From assembly GCA_002239045.1 (NCBI GenBank), contig MPNN01000003.1:62001-126000 (forward strand): 64,000 bases of DNA, in the 5' to 3' direction. The position numbers and the translations under genes were made by a program. Shown in pieces: positions 26,743 through 36,370 of this stretch. This DNA comes from SAR202 cluster bacterium bin127 (GTDB lineage Bacteria; Chloroflexota; Dehalococcoidia; Lucifugimonadales; Lucifugimonadaceae). How positions within the stretch are numbered: position 1 is the stretch's first letter; each line of letters begins with the position of its first letter. The notes beneath the pieces were generated by a model. It saw only the letters and a program-made list of their open reading frames with translations, was not told the DNA's origin and searched no databases.

Positions 26743-26761
26743 CGTTGGTGTCAGGATCGCG

Positions 26762-27505
26762 TTACTTGGTTTGTCGTGATTTCCATTCTTGGTGAATGCG
26801 CTCGGTTTCTTCGTTGAAGGGATAGAAGTGTTTGGGCGAGATGCGTTCTCTTTGGGTGTATTCGAGGACCGCTTCTTCGACTTCGTCGTGGTGTTCACAC
26901 TCGCCGATGATCTCGGCAGCCAATGCCGACGGAAGAACGACGATGCCGTCGTCGTCGCCGAGAATGATGTCGCCGGGCCAGACTAGAACGCCGCCGCATT
27001 GGATTGGTTCGTTGACCTGGTACGGGAGGATGTTTGGTTCGCCGACGGTTGGTGTGCTGCCTCCGGCGAAAACTGGGTAGCCGTAGCGAATGACTTTGTG
27101 ACCGTCGCGGACGGCGCCGTCAGTGACGAGGCCTTCGGCGTCTTGGGTGAGGATGCGGGAGAAGACGACGTCACCGCCGGTGGAGGTCTTGGCCATTCCC
27201 ATGGCGTCGGCAACGAGAACGTCGCCTTTTGTTAGTGCTTCAAGCGCTTGCCAGCGGGGCGTCTCGTTGAATCCTTCGCCGTGTTCGCCGGTAGCGATGA
27301 TCTCGGCGAGGTCTGGACGGGATGGGAGATATTGGAGTGTAACGGCCCGACCGACTAATCGACGACCATTGGCTAGACTTTCGACGCCGTGCATGTAGAC
27401 CTTTTCGTAACCGCGTCGGAGCAATTGTCCGAGGACGGTAGCGTTGGATACAGCGCGATAACGATCTAAGAGTTCATCGGACACGGTTGCTAGTGGAGAG
27501 GCCAT
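26762..27505 (-). CDS. RraA-like / 4-hydroxy-4-methyl-2-oxoglutarate aldolase family protein
   Basis: 247 residues of the RraA/DlpA fold: LGQLLRRGYEKVYMHGVES, GDVLVADAMG, the diagnostic GLVTDGAVRDG with Arg-Asp of the metal/pyruvate site, YPVFAGGSTPTVG and PGDIILGDDDGIVVLP. Members with this RD pair are usually divalent-metal class II aldolases cleaving 4-carboxy-4-hydroxy-2-oxoadipate-type substrates, not RNase E inhibitors. ATG 27505 follows AAGGATC; an upstream frame opening at 27610 is less likely. Divergent from the DUF3179 gene. Confidence 0.88.
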   Translation of the reverse strand: MASPLATVSDELLDRYRAVSNATVLGQLLRRGYEKVYMHGVESLANGRRLVGRAVTLQYLPSRPDLAEIIATGEHGEGFNETPRWQALEALTKGDVLVADAMGMAKTSTGGDVVFSRILTQDAEGLVTDGAVRDGHKVIRYGYPVFAGGSTPTVGEPNILPYQVNEPIQCGGVLVWPGDIILGDDDGIVVLPSALAAEIIGECEHHDEVEEAVLEYTQRERISPKHFYPFNEETERIHQEWKSRQTK

Positions 27506-27600
27506 AAAGGGATCCTTGAATTTGGGACCGGGGTGAATCGGTTTGGAAGTATATCCGACTAGAATCTTGTTAGTCCTGTCCTTCATCGATCCGAGCAAGC

Positions 27601-28914
27601 ATGTCTGCAACGGTAAGTCTCATCAAGCAAGTTTTAGAGTGGTTCAATCTGCGTTTGGTCAGGTTGGAGCCGAAGGTGCGCGCGGCGACGGTGTTTTTCG
27701 GTGTGGCGCTGGTGCTTTACCCGATCGTGATTCAGGTTTATGGGATGTTGTGGGGAATCTTGTGGTCGGCTTGGTTGGCCGCGTTTGCTTTGTATTTCGC
27801 GTTTCGGTCGGGATACTTCGCGAGGCGGGTGACTTTGCAGTTGCCCGGGAGGACGCACCCATATCCGGAGAAGATTCGCTCGATCCAAGGTGGGGTGCGT
27901 TTCAAGACTTGGGATGATGTTGCGTATTTGGATGCCGACGAAGCTGATGATGCGGTACCGAAGGATGACCGGGTGATTGGGTTGGAGATTGGTGAGGATG
28001 CGATTGCGTATCCGTTGTCGGCGATGGCGTTGCGGGAGGTGGCGAATGAGGAGTTTGGCGAGTTGCCGGTTTCGGTTACGTGGTCGCCGATCACATACGC
28101 GGCGCGGGTGTATGTGAGCGTGGGTCCGGATGGTGAGGCCTTTACGTTGGCGCCGACGGACCAGATGGTGTTGAACAGTCCGTTGCTCGAGGCCGAGAAC
28201 GGGAGTCTGTATTTGCAGTTCACGGGTGAGGCGATTATGGGTCCGGACGCTGGGCATCAATTGAAGCGGATACCTTGTTTGAATACGACTTGGGGAGCGT
28301 GGTCGAGCGCGTGGCCGAACTCGGAGATGCTTTCGCCTGCCGAGACGCCGGAGACGGATGTTTTCGAGGGATACTACGCATCGACGAGGGCGGGTTTGTT
28401 TACGCAACCGGTTAGGGACAAGCGTTTGCCGGATAAGGATGTGGTTATGGGGGTTGCGGATCTGGAAGCAGGTGGTGGCGGTTCGGGGGAAGTCAAGGTG
28501 TTTTCGGCGCACATGATGCAGCGGGAACCGTTGTTGAACACCGAGCTGGGTCGCGTGCCGGTTGTCGTTTTGAACGAACGATCTTCGGCCTCGTATGTGG
28601 CGTTTGAGCGCGTTGTGGACGGGCAACGGTTGACGTTTGAAGGCGAGACCAAGAACTCATTCCGGCCTAATCGGGTGGTTGAGAAGAAGACGTTGGAGGA
28701 AGGTGGAGAGGAAGTTGGCGATGACGCGGTGCCGCATTCGGAGTATGAGCCATGGCTGGTGAGGGATGAGCAGACGGGGAGTCTTTGGCATGCGGTGAAG
28801 GGGGAGTGTGTTGAGGGTGAGCTTGCGGGGACTCGGTTGCGGATGTTGGATGGGCAGCTGGCGTTTTGGTTTGCGTGGTCGAAGTTCCACGGTGATGTGG
28901 AGCTGGTACTGTGA
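27601..28914 (+). CDS. DUF3179 domain protein with two N-terminal membrane segments
   Basis: 437 residues. Two hydrophobic helices at about 28-70 anchor a large soluble part. The DUF3179 landmarks are IAYPLSAMALREVANEEFG, LPVSVTWSPITYAARVY, a region with QFTGEAIMG and CLNTTWGAWSSAWPNSEML, then late SHMMQREP-like and FERVVDGQRLTFE segments. The family is common in marine and halophilic prokaryotes and has no established function. ATG 27601; ribosome-binding site weak. The Cys in WSP position of many members is replaced here by TWSP. Confidence 0.82.
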   Translation: MSATVSLIKQVLEWFNLRLVRLEPKVRAATVFFGVALVLYPIVIQVYGMLWGILWSAWLAAFALYFAFRSGYFARRVTLQLPGRTHPYPEKIRSIQGGVRFKTWDDVAYLDADEADDAVPKDDRVIGLEIGEDAIAYPLSAMALREVANEEFGELPVSVTWSPITYAARVYVSVGPDGEAFTLAPTDQMVLNSPLLEAENGSLYLQFTGEAIMGPDAGHQLKRIPCLNTTWGAWSSAWPNSEMLSPAETPETDVFEGYYASTRAGLFTQPVRDKRLPDKDVVMGVADLEAGGGGSGEVKVFSAHMMQREPLLNTELGRVPVVVLNERSSASYVAFERVVDGQRLTFEGETKNSFRPNRVVEKKTLEEGGEEVGDDAVPHSEYEPWLVRDEQTGSLWHAVKGECVEGELAGTRLRMLDGQLAFWFAWSKFHGDVELVL

Positions 28915-28949
28915 GGCGCTCGGGCGTTTGCGTGGGCGGCAGTTGAGGG

Positions 28950-29654
28950 ATGTTTAATCCGGCATCGCTGACGGGCATCGTGCTCGCGGGAGGGCATTCG
29001 GAGCGGCTGGGGATGGCGTTGCCTAAACCGCTGATTGGTCTGGGCGGTAAGCTGTTGCTGGCGCGGGTGGCGGATACGTTGAAGTCTTTGTGCAAGGAGT
29101 TGATCGTGGTGGTGCGTCGGGGTCAGGGCGATGACGTGCCGGATTTGGGGATTGCGTTGGGGATGCATGTGGTGACGGATGTTGAGGGATCGGAGGGGCC
29201 GTTGTCGGCGATATCGGCTGGGTTGGCGCAGGCAACGACGCCGTTGGCGTTCGTGGTGGGTGCTGATTATCCGTTTCTTTCGCGGGCGTTGATTATCGAG
29301 ATGATGAGGATGGCGCAGGTTGAGCGGCATGGTCGCGATTCTGCGGTTTTCGTTCGGTATGGAAACCGGTTGAATCCGCTTCATGCGGTGTATCCGGTGG
29401 ACAGTTGGCGGGGGTTGACTGCGGATGCATTGGGCGAGGGTCTGCGCTCCCCTACTGCGCTGATGCATCGGGTGTTGGAGGAGGGGATTCATCCGATTCA
29501 GATCATGACGGAGGATGAGGTGGAGCGGGTTGATCCGCGGTTGTTGAGTCTGTTCGATGTCGACACTTTGGATGATCTTGGGGTTGCGAAGCGGATCATT
29601 GATACTCGGAATTACCATCGGGTTCGGCCCGATTTGAAACGCGGAGGGATTTAG
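28950..29654 (+). CDS. mobA: MobA-like molybdenum cofactor guanylyltransferase
   Basis: 234 residues of the MobA nucleotidyltransferase fold. The GTP site is GIVLAGGHSERLGMALPKPL (signature LAGG-S-R-G-K), the Mg site lies in VVGADYPFLS, and the end has FDVDTLDDLG, the MobA closing motif. MobA attaches GMP to molybdopterin to give the bis-MGD cofactor of DMSO reductase-family enzymes. No other moa or mog gene is near, so the assignment to molybdenum rests on family resemblance; a related sugar nucleotidyltransferase cannot be excluded. Confidence 0.78.
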   Translation: MFNPASLTGIVLAGGHSERLGMALPKPLIGLGGKLLLARVADTLKSLCKELIVVVRRGQGDDVPDLGIALGMHVVTDVEGSEGPLSAISAGLAQATTPLAFVVGADYPFLSRALIIEMMRMAQVERHGRDSAVFVRYGNRLNPLHAVYPVDSWRGLTADALGEGLRSPTALMHRVLEEGIHPIQIMTEDEVERVDPRLLSLFDVDTLDDLGVAKRIIDTRNYHRVRPDLKRGGI

Positions 29655-29684
29655 ATGGAGGTGAGTGGCCCATTTGCCCCACCC

Positions 29685-29755
29685 CTGGATTCCGGCTTTC
29701 GCCGGAATGACGTAGGGGTTGGAATGACGAAGGAACCGGCATGACGAAGGAGTTG
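29685..29755. repeat. Dispersed palindromic repeat (GGAATGACG family), copy 1
   Basis: Core CCGGCTTTCGCCGG followed by AATGACG lies between mobA and the phosphatase gene, with two decayed AATGACG or CATGACG tails immediately after it. The same core recurs at 36651, 36991, 37042, 37845 and 38806. These are intergenic REP-type elements: short hairpins with a GAATGACG tail. Confidence 0.7.
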
Positions 29756-29757
29756 CG

Positions 29758-30375
29758 ATGAGCAGGATAGTTATGATTCGGCATGGTGAGACGCAGTGGA
29801 ATGCGGATCGGCGGTCGCAGGGTTGGATGGATCCGCCGTTGAATGAAACGGGGATGCGGCAGGCGGAGTTGGTTGGTGCGCATGTTCGGGCACATTATGA
29901 TTTTGCGCGGGTGATTTCGAGCGATCTGGCGCGGTGCACGATGACGGCTGATGCTTTGGGTCGTGAGTATTCGAAGGATCCGTTGCTGCGGGAGATCAAC
30001 ACGGGTAAGTTTGGGGGGTTGAAGATTGTGGAGATTCGGGAGCGGTTTCCGGATGTTGTCGACGCTTGGGATCGGGAATACGGAAGGGCTCCGGAGGGCG
30101 AGTCTTGGCTTGATCTGGTGGCGCGGGTTGGACGGTTCGTTGCGGAGTCGGGGATTTTGGAGATAGAGGGAGATGTTTGTTTGGTTGCGCATGGGGGGAC
30201 GATTCGGGCTTTGCTGTCGGTTTTCCTGGAGCTGCATATCGGAGCGGTGAGGTATTTTGCGCAGAGCAATACGGGGATTACGGTGGTTTCGCGGGAGACG
30301 GTTGGGGGTGCGCCGAGTTTCGGGTTGGATTTGATGAACAGCACGGAGCATTTGCGGGGTCGAATGGATGGTTGA
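29758..30375 (+). CDS. Histidine phosphatase (phosphoglycerate mutase-like)
   Basis: 205 residues of the histidine phosphatase superfamily, branch 1. The phospho-acceptor is H9 in IRHGETQWN, the acid is within LREINTGKFGGL and the second histidine in CLVAHGGTIRALL. SSDLARCTMTADAL is the typical second arginine region. Members include cobalamin phosphatase CobC, fructose-2,6-bisphosphatase-like and broad phosphatases; a cofactor-dependent mutase is less likely at this length. ATG 29758 lies close after a palindromic repeat. Confidence 0.88.
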   Translation: MSRIVMIRHGETQWNADRRSQGWMDPPLNETGMRQAELVGAHVRAHYDFARVISSDLARCTMTADALGREYSKDPLLREINTGKFGGLKIVEIRERFPDVVDAWDREYGRAPEGESWLDLVARVGRFVAESGILEIEGDVCLVAHGGTIRALLSVFLELHIGAVRYFAQSNTGITVVSRETVGGAPSFGLDLMNSTEHLRGRMDG

Positions 30376-30429
30376 AATTAAGATAGTTTCAGCATCATCG
30401 TTAACGCACAACGGAAAGGAAGGTTGGAT

Positions 30430-31170
30430 ATGGGTATCAATCGCCGGGGGGAGCAGGATGTTAGTTCGCCGTGTTCGGATGTTGAGATTCGGGTGATGTC
30501 GGATAGTTCGACGGGTTCGAAGATGATGACGGTGTTGGAGATTGGGTTGCGGCCTGGGGGTTCGACGCCGTATCAGGCGAATGTTTCGCATGAGGAGTCT
30601 TGGTTCATTTATTCGGGTGATGTGACTTTTATCGAGGGGTCGGTGCGTTATGCGTTGACGTCTGGGGATTGTGTGTTGGTGGCGAAGGGGGTTGGGATGT
30701 CGGTGGAGAACACGGGTTCGGCGCCGGCGCGGATTGTGACGATGAGTCCGGATCCGTCGGTGGTTCGGGAGGAGGTTGAGATGGGGGAGGTGGTTGATGG
30801 ATTGCCGGGGGAGAACGTTTTGATTCGATCGGAGTATGAGGCGTTTGAGTTTGCGCCGGGGGTGATGCGGGTGGATATGGTTGACGACAGCCGGGGGGCA
30901 CGGAGTTCGTATTTTTCGGAGTTGAGTTTTTCGCCGGGGACGCTTACGCCGAACCATTATCATCCGGCGCATGAGGAGACGATGTTTTGCATCGAGGGAT
31001 CGATGACGGCGGTATACGGGGAGGACGATGGGGTTCCGTTGCCGGCGGGCGACGTGTTTTTGTGCGAGCCGTTGGTGCGCCATGCTACGAATAATCCGTC
31101 ATCGGAGCCGAGCAAGTTGTTGGCGATTCACCCGGTGTTGAACCCGCCGCCGCGCGTGATGTGCGATTGA
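30430..31170 (+). CDS. Bicupin-domain protein
   Basis: 246 residues with two cupin barrels. The first carries [18 protein letters not shown] (about 55-75) and a weak metal motif; the second has [18 protein letters not shown] and [19 protein letters not shown], a full two-histidine, glutamate, histidine metal site. Such bicupins are dioxygenases, isomerases or regulators; which is not clear. ATG 30430 is preceded by AAGGAAGG (30416-30423), better than TTG 30424. The last 86 bases are also the antisense end of the giant gene at 31085. Confidence 0.82.
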   Translation: MGINRRGEQDVSSPCSDVEIRVMSDSSTGSKMMTVLEIGLRPGGSTPYQANVSHEESWFIYSGDVTFIEGSVRYALTSGDCVLVAKGVGMSVENTGSAPARIVTMSPDPSVVREEVEMGEVVDGLPGENVLIRSEYEAFEFAPGVMRVDMVDDSRGARSSYFSELSFSPGTLTPNHYHPAHEETMFCIEGSMTAVYGEDDGVPLPAGDVFLCEPLVRHATNNPSSEPSKLLAIHPVLNPPPRVMCD

Positions 31171-34100
31171 GTAATTTGGAACCGACCAAGATTAACACAG
31201 GTCCGGCCAAAAATAGGAATAGAGCTGACGCGAATGCGAATCTCGGACGTCGATTGGCGTTAGCGACCTTCCCATGAATATCACTTGGCGATTTCATCAC
31301 GGCAACAAACGGGTTGATTTCGTTTATCGCTAGTTCAGACACGTTTGCGCATGTCTTAGTTAGGCCATTTTCGTCATATTGAGTGCTGTCGAAAATCGCG
31401 TCCATCGAGTACTGTTCACCGTTCACTGCTAACTTAGCTACGGAATTTTGCGTGTGCGGATCCGATAATTCATCTGCAGGTGAAATGCAGATACGAATTG
31501 ATTCTGAGAAAACATAATTCGTGGCTTCATTGTCAAATCGTTTGCGACGTGATTCTATTCTAGGAGTGATTTCGAATACATCGGAAACAATTTCGAAGCC
31601 GTTACCAATCTTATAGTTTTTAGAACGATCGGGCATTGAAATCCGTCGAACCGCTAAGAACATTTGGTCGCCCCAAAACATTGAGTGCGAGTCAGCATGT
31701 ATTTCGAATCCCGGAAGCTCGGTTTCATTCTGCAAGACCGTAGAGCGACCGTTGGCGATCGAACTGGTGAAGGGATCGTAGCTGCGAAATCTGACCAACG
31801 TATCGTGCAACTCGATCCTTTGTGCTGCTGGCATGCTGTCGTTCCGTCGATTGAATGCTCGCACGCGCACGCGGTAATTGATGCCGGATTTCATACCCGG
31901 GATCAGTGTGGATTGTTCGGTTGGTGGAATGAACATTGCAAACGTTGGAGGTTCAGGGTACCAATCCACGGAGTAGGCGAGAATGTCCGTGCCACCGTCC
32001 CATCGTGGGTTGTCCCAGTAAGCGACAATGCCTTGACGTCCGTGGACGGCATCAAATTCTTCAGGTGGATCGGGGTCGGTGTCGCGCCTACTCCGGGATG
32101 TAGACCTTGAAGCAGTCGTTGATTGAGGATTTGGCTGAACGGTTGGATTGGGAATGGGAACAGGAGTCGAGGTTGGTGTCGGAGTCGATGGAATCGGACT
32201 TTGATCGGTTCTGACGTACAAGATCAACGGTTCGCTTTGCCAAGGCGGGTTTAGAGCGCGCAACGCTATTTCGTACATGGTCTCTGGTTCCAAGTTTTCA
32301 ATCGTGCGCGAACGAGTGTCGTTAGACAACTGTTCCGTTTTGTCGGTTCCGGGTTGGTCGATGCGTAGCCAAGATAATCGGTATGACGAGAATGGCCGCC
32401 GGATCGTTACTGCATCAACGGCCAGAGCTTTCCATCGCAGTGTGATGCTAGTCTCAGTCGTCTCGGTCGATTCGATTTTCGGTTGTATGGGAATATCGAA
32501 CTTCAATGCAATCTGACCATCGAGTCCCCGCACACCGTCGTAGATCGCGACGACACGGATCTCGTACCTCGCTTTTGCCATGATGCCAGTAATCGTGTAC
32601 TGGTTAGTGGGCGGTTCTAGTGTCACGATTGTCTCTGGGCTCTCGCATTTGTCGGGATCCTCGGGTATGCATTTCCAAACGAGTTCGTAGCTAGTCGGTG
32701 CGGACGGTATCGGCGGTTCTAAATCCCATTTGACCGTTGCTCCGCCATCCGTCAAACTAACGAATTGGACGTCGATTGAGCCGGGTATTGGCGTCGGCGT
32801 GGGACTTGGAGTAGGCGTCGGAGTCGGCGTGAATGTCGCGGTCGGTGTAGGTGTTGGTGTCGCGGTCGGTGCGACGCCGTCGGTCTTTACCAACGGCTTG
32901 GTGCTAGCACGGTTGCCAAATCCATTGCGTGCTAGCAACGTTACTGTGTACGTGGTTCCGGGAGTTAGTCCTTCGATGAGACGCTCTCGTACGGCTTTGT
33001 CCAACGGAACTTTGATGGCAGGAGAGTCGTCATCACTTTTCTTCCACGAAAGTTCGTAGCCACTGACGGGTCGCTGGATCGTTCCTGTATCAACACCCGG
33101 AGCTTGCCATCGCACTGTGATGCTCGTCTCGGTCGTTTCGGTCGTTTCGATTGTCGGTGGTCTGGGAACATCGAACTTCAATGCGATCTGACCATCGGCT
33201 CTCCGCACGCCGTCGTAGATCGCGGCGACGCGAATCTCATACCTCGCTTTTGCCATGATGCCAGTAATTGTGTACTGGTTAGTGGACGCTTCTAGGGTCA
33301 AAATCGTCTCTGGGCTCTCCATCTCGTCGGGATCATCGGGTATGTATTTCCAAACGAGCTCGTAGCCAGTTGGTTCAGGAACACCCATTCCATTCAACGT
33401 CCAACTTATAGTCAGGTCTTTACCTACCAACCGTTCAAACATGACGCTCAACATGGGCGTGGGCGTCGGAGTGGGGGTGGGTGTCGGGGTGGGGGTTGGC
33501 GACGGAGTCGGCGTGAATGTCGCGGTTGGCGTAGGTGTTGGTGTCGCGGTCGGCGCGACGCCGTCGGTCTTTATCTTCCAGCTGACAGCATAGAAGCCCA
33601 ATCCGTTGCGTGCTAACAACGTTACTGTGTACTCGGTTCCGGGAGTTAATCCTTCGATGCGATACTCTCGGGCATCTTCACCCAAGGCAACTGGAATTCC
33701 CACTTCACTCTCGCCCCACGACAACTCGTATCCATCAACTGGCCAATGTCTAAATCCTGTATTTAGGATCGGATCTTTCCAGCGCAACCTGATGCTTGTC
33801 TCTGTTGTCTCGATCGATTCGTCTTTTGGCTTTCTGGGAACACTCAACCACAATATCGTCTGTCCAACGTATCGTTCTTCACCGTCATAGATGGCGACGA
33901 CACTAATCTCATACTCTACTTCTGCCTCAATGTCATTAATCGTGTACTCGCCAGAGGTCGGTTGCAATGTCACAACCGTTTCGGAAGTGTCGTTCGTCTT
34001 ATCTCTCCAACCGAGCTCGTAACCTGTTGGTTCAGGAATATCCGTTTCCTCAAACATCCAACTCACTATTAGATCATCACCCACCAACCGTTTAAACGTG

Positions 34101-35827
34101 ACCTTCAGGGTCGCGGGGATTTGGGTCGGGGTTGGACTTGCCGTTGGGGTGTGAGTCGGCGTGGATGTCGGGGAGGGCGTCGGGGACGGAGTCGATGTCG
34201 GAGTTGGCGTCGGAGTCGGTGTCGGTGTGGGCGTCGGAGTAGCCGTCGGGGTCGGTGTGGAAGTCGGCGTGGCGGTCGGTGTTGGTGTGGGTGTCGGCGT
34301 AGCCGTGGGGGTTGGTGTAGCGGTCGGCGTGGGCGTCGGTGTTGGCGTAGCTGTGGAAGTTGGTGTAGCGGTCGGTGTTGGCGTCGGAGTCGATGTCGGT
34401 GTGGGCGTCGGTGTTGGCGTAGCTGTTGGCGTAGCCGTTGGGGTTGGTGTAGCGGTCGGCGTGGGCGTCGGTGTTGGCGTAGCCGTGGGAGTTGGTGTAG
34501 CGGTCGGCGTGGGCGTGGGCGTTGGGGTTGGCGTAGCCGTGGGGGCTGGTGTAGCCGTGGGCGTAGCGGTCGGAGTCGGTGTGGGCGTGGGCGTGGGAGT
34601 ATTCTGCGGTTCGGTTACCTCGACGGCCGCGGTTGCGGTGTACCGATTACCTGCGTAATGCAAGTCTGCGGTAATTTGATCGACGCCTTGACCCGCCGAT
34701 GTAGGTGCGGTGTAGTTGGCGATCGCGCCAGTCTCTGCGGTAATGGTGCCGTGAGTAGCCGTCCATGTGAGTTCGGCGTTGTCGGGGAGTTGATCCATTT
34801 CGTTGTTGTCGCCGTCGTATACCGTTAACTCGACTTGAGTTGTGGATCCTGTAACCGCTGAGATTTCGACCGGTTCGATCTCGACGCTGGTGATGCATGG
34901 ATCGATGCCGCGCACTCTTAACTTGAGGCCGTCGAACGGCATGACGGGTACATTCGCGTGATCATCATTGAATCTGGCGGTGACGACGGTGGTTTGTTCT
35001 CTGTAGTCGCAATATCGGCCCAGAATTTGGTTTGCAGTAAAGGTCTCTGATTTATTTTCAAAGGTGGAGACATGGCAAGTTACCACGGAGTTTGATGCGG
35101 AACATCCCGTCGGCAGATTGGTGAAGCTTGTGCCAGGATCGAATGAAATGTCGATGCCGGGATCGTCGATCAGTGGCCGACGTTCAACCGTTACGGACCA
35201 GGATGCGATTGCGGATTCGGTGTCGTATCGAGGATCGGCGATGCGGATTTCCGGGCAGTTCAATTGCCGATGTGTGAGGAGCAGGCTCGGATTCGAGGCG
35301 ATGACCGATTGGCCATCGACAGTGGCATCGACTCTCATCCGAACTTTGTTGCCTTCGCAGATATGTTCGAGCGAAGTTGCAAATGTGATGGTGAGGTCGC
35401 TGTCGGCGGCGACTTCGCAGTGCCAACCATCCTTCGTGGCGTCGCAGGCCCCGGTCGTCTCGGTAACGATGGTGCCAATGTGGGATTCTGCGACCACCGA
35501 TAATGTGGCGTCGGACGGACTTCCGTTTTTGAGGACAACATCCCAGTAACCGATTTGGTTGTCGATGTCTTTGCGGGCTGCGCTCACGTTTACATCAAAA
35601 TCGGCTGGGTCGCTCGAACGTTGGAATAGAGATCTGTCGCGCGGCGATGCGGACAGCAACGCAGGAGTGACTATCAGTTGTTGTTCATCATCCTTAGCGT
35701 GGATCAATGATGATTGTTCGTCGTTGACTGGTGATCCGTATGTGACTCCGTATATCGACGCGATCACACAGCTAAACAGAGCTAGTGCAGTTAAGGCAGT
35801 GATTCCGGTGTTTCGTCGAATTCTCAC
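31085..35827 (-). CDS. Very large fibronectin-type/Thr-Pro-linker surface protein
   Basis: 1580 residues from GTG 35827. A signal or anchor helix is at about 10-30. Residues 70-400 hold three beta-sandwich-like domains with paired cysteines, the last resembling a bacterial Ig-like (Big) domain. A Thr-Pro/Thr-Ala-Pro linker of about 160 residues follows (409-570). Then come three modules of two fibronectin-like domains (about 570-757, 791-983, 1014-1210), separated by shorter Thr-Pro linkers, a fourth fibronectin-like domain near 1255-1340, a unique cysteine-containing domain, and a C-terminal helix near 1535-1555 with a short tail. It is most likely a cell-surface, stalked adhesive or structural protein. 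The 3' end overlaps the bicupin gene antisense. Confidence 0.85.
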   Translation of the reverse strand: MRIRRNTGITALTALALFSCVIASIYGVTYGSPVNDEQSSLIHAKDDEQQLIVTPALLSASPRDRSLFQRSSDPADFDVNVSAARKDIDNQIGYWDVVLKNGSPSDATLSVVAESHIGTIVTETTGACDATKDGWHCEVAADSDLTITFATSLEHICEGNKVRMRVDATVDGQSVIASNPSLLLTHRQLNCPEIRIADPRYDTESAIASWSVTVERRPLIDDPGIDISFDPGTSFTNLPTGCSASNSVVTCHVSTFENKSETFTANQILGRYCDYREQTTVVTARFNDDHANVPVMPFDGLKLRVRGIDPCITSVEIEPVEISAVTGSTTQVELTVYDGDNNEMDQLPDNAELTWTATHGTITAETGAIANYTAPTSAGQGVDQITADLHYAGNRYTATAAVEVTEPQNTPTPTPTPTPTATPTATPAPTATPTPTPTPTPTATPTPTATPTPTPTPTATPTPTATPTATPTPTPTPTSTPTPTPTATPTSTATPTPTPTPTATPTPTATPTPTPTPTATPTSTPTPTATPTPTPTPTPTPTPTSTPSPTPSPTSTPTHTPTASPTPTQIPATLKVTFKRLVGDDLIVSWMFEETDIPEPTGYELGWRDKTNDTSETVVTLQPTSGEYTINDIEAEVEYEISVVAIYDGEERYVGQTILWLSVPRKPKDESIETTETSIRLRWKDPILNTGFRHWPVDGYELSWGESEVGIPVALGEDAREYRIEGLTPGTEYTVTLLARNGLGFYAVSWKIKTDGVAPTATPTPTPTATFTPTPSPTPTPTPTPTPTPTPMLSVMFERLVGKDLTISWTLNGMGVPEPTGYELVWKYIPDDPDEMESPETILTLEASTNQYTITGIMAKARYEIRVAAIYDGVRRADGQIALKFDVPRPPTIETTETTETSITVRWQAPGVDTGTIQRPVSGYELSWKKSDDDSPAIKVPLDKAVRERLIEGLTPGTTYTVTLLARNGFGNRASTKPLVKTDGVAPTATPTPTPTATFTPTPTPTPSPTPTPIPGSIDVQFVSLTDGGATVKWDLEPPIPSAPTSYELVWKCIPEDPDKCESPETIVTLEPPTNQYTITGIMAKARYEIRVVAIYDGVRGLDGQIALKFDIPIQPKIESTETTETSITLRWKALAVDAVTIRRPFSSYRLSWLRIDQPGTDKTEQLSNDTRSRTIENLEPETMYEIALRALNPPWQSEPLILYVRTDQSPIPSTPTPTSTPVPIPNPTVQPNPQSTTASRSTSRSRRDTDPDPPEEFDAVHGRQGIVAYWDNPRWDGGTDILAYSVDWYPEPPTFAMFIPPTEQSTLIPGMKSGINYRVRVRAFNRRNDSMPAAQRIELHDTLVRFRSYDPFTSSIANGRSTVLQNETELPGFEIHADSHSMFWGDQMFLAVRRISMPDRSKNYKIGNGFEIVSDVFEITPRIESRRKRFDNEATNYVFSESIRICISPADELSDPHTQNSVAKLAVNGEQYSMDAIFDSTQYDENGLTKTCANVSELAINEINPFVAVMKSPSDIHGKVANANRRPRFAFASALFLFLAGPVLILVGSKLLNRTSRAAAGSTPGESPTTCSAPMTDYS
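32205..34119 (-). repeat. Three copies of a roughly 570-base fibronectin-module repeat
   Basis: Inside the giant gene, segments near 33556-34119, 32881-33455 and 32205-32785 encode the same two-domain fibronectin module. The last two are very alike at DNA level: both contain cctcgcttttgccatgatgc and the stretch encoding [18 protein letters not shown]. The first is more diverged ([14 protein letters not shown]). This indicates successive internal duplications, with the second and third copies the most recent. Confidence 0.8.
34122..34602 (-). repeat. Thr-Pro linker minisatellite in the giant gene
   Basis: About 480 bases made of a degenerate 6-base unit (GTnGGn on the plus strand, read ACn-CCn on the minus strand) encoding Thr-Pro with interspersed Ala and Ser. 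Higher-order words such as gtcggcgtgggcgtcggtg recur many times. Because the unit is a multiple of three, copy number can change without loss of frame. Shorter tracts of the same type lie at 33455-33560 and 32786-32880. Confidence 0.85.
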
Positions 35828-36370
35828 TACATGATTGCATCAGAGCACGCTTTATTGGCGACCTCCCAGGTGCGTGTTTACGAGAACCACACTCAAACCA
35901 ACGACACTCGACAGGTCGCAACTATAGAAGTTATGTTAATTTACATCTATGCCGCAATTGATTATTAATACGTAGTATCAGTAATTGCAGTTGCAGGGTG
36001 TTTTATCCACTATAGGATGTACAGCCGTTTGAATTGAGTCATCGTCAGCTGATATGGTGGGCAGGATATTCGTCTTGCATCAGATATGTTCACTCATATC
36101 GACGCAGGAGCGCATTTGAGACGGCGCGCATGCGATGGCATGCAATGAGGTTTAATGCGAGGCAACGAAGCAGCGCAGACGATCCGACCGCGAGGCGTGG
36201 AGAGAGATGGCGACCGAGTGCCTTGGCCGACAACGAAGGAGGTTCGTTATCGATTGATGGCTGCAATCAGGATTTGGCGAGCGAATTCGACGCGGGTGTA
36301 CGTGATAAAGGTCACCCTAGATGATTGGTGCGCCGACGAGGGATTGGGAGCGGGTCGGAGAGAAAAGTGA
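35828..36370. other. 543-base stretch without a supported gene
   Basis: AT-rich for this genome between about 35920 and 36020. A TATAGT -10-like hexamer for the minus strand is at 35921-35926, some 95 bases before the giant gene, without a convincing -35. Plus-strand frames at 36034-36324 (96 codons) and 36155-36370 (71 codons) have no recognisable motif, ribosome-binding site or typical codon use. I see nothing else. Confidence 0.5.

Noticed and set aside
26762-27505. RNase E inhibitor RraA
   Set aside because: The RD pair in VTDGAVRDG and sequence length point to the metal-dependent aldolase branch.
28374-29618. Minus-strand 414-codon frame
   Set aside because: Antisense of DUF3179 and mobA; composition is His/Arg/Gln rich, as expected for a shadow.
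29596-31083. Minus-strand 495-codon frame
   Set aside because: Antisense of the phosphatase and bicupin genes; the giant gene's own frame ends at 31085 and this one is not a continuation.
34122-34602. CRISPR array in the Thr-Pro tract
   Set aside because: Units are 6 bases and coding; there are no equal spacers or repeats of 24-40 bases, and no cas genes in the window.
34161-34658. Plus-strand 165-codon Val-Gly-Ala frame
   Set aside because: It is the antisense reading of the Thr-Pro repeat tract of the giant gene. Repeats with a 6-base unit leave both strands open; no start signal is seen.
36034-36370. Two short plus-strand frames in the AT-rich region
   Set aside because: No ribosome-binding site, no motif, unusual composition; not called.
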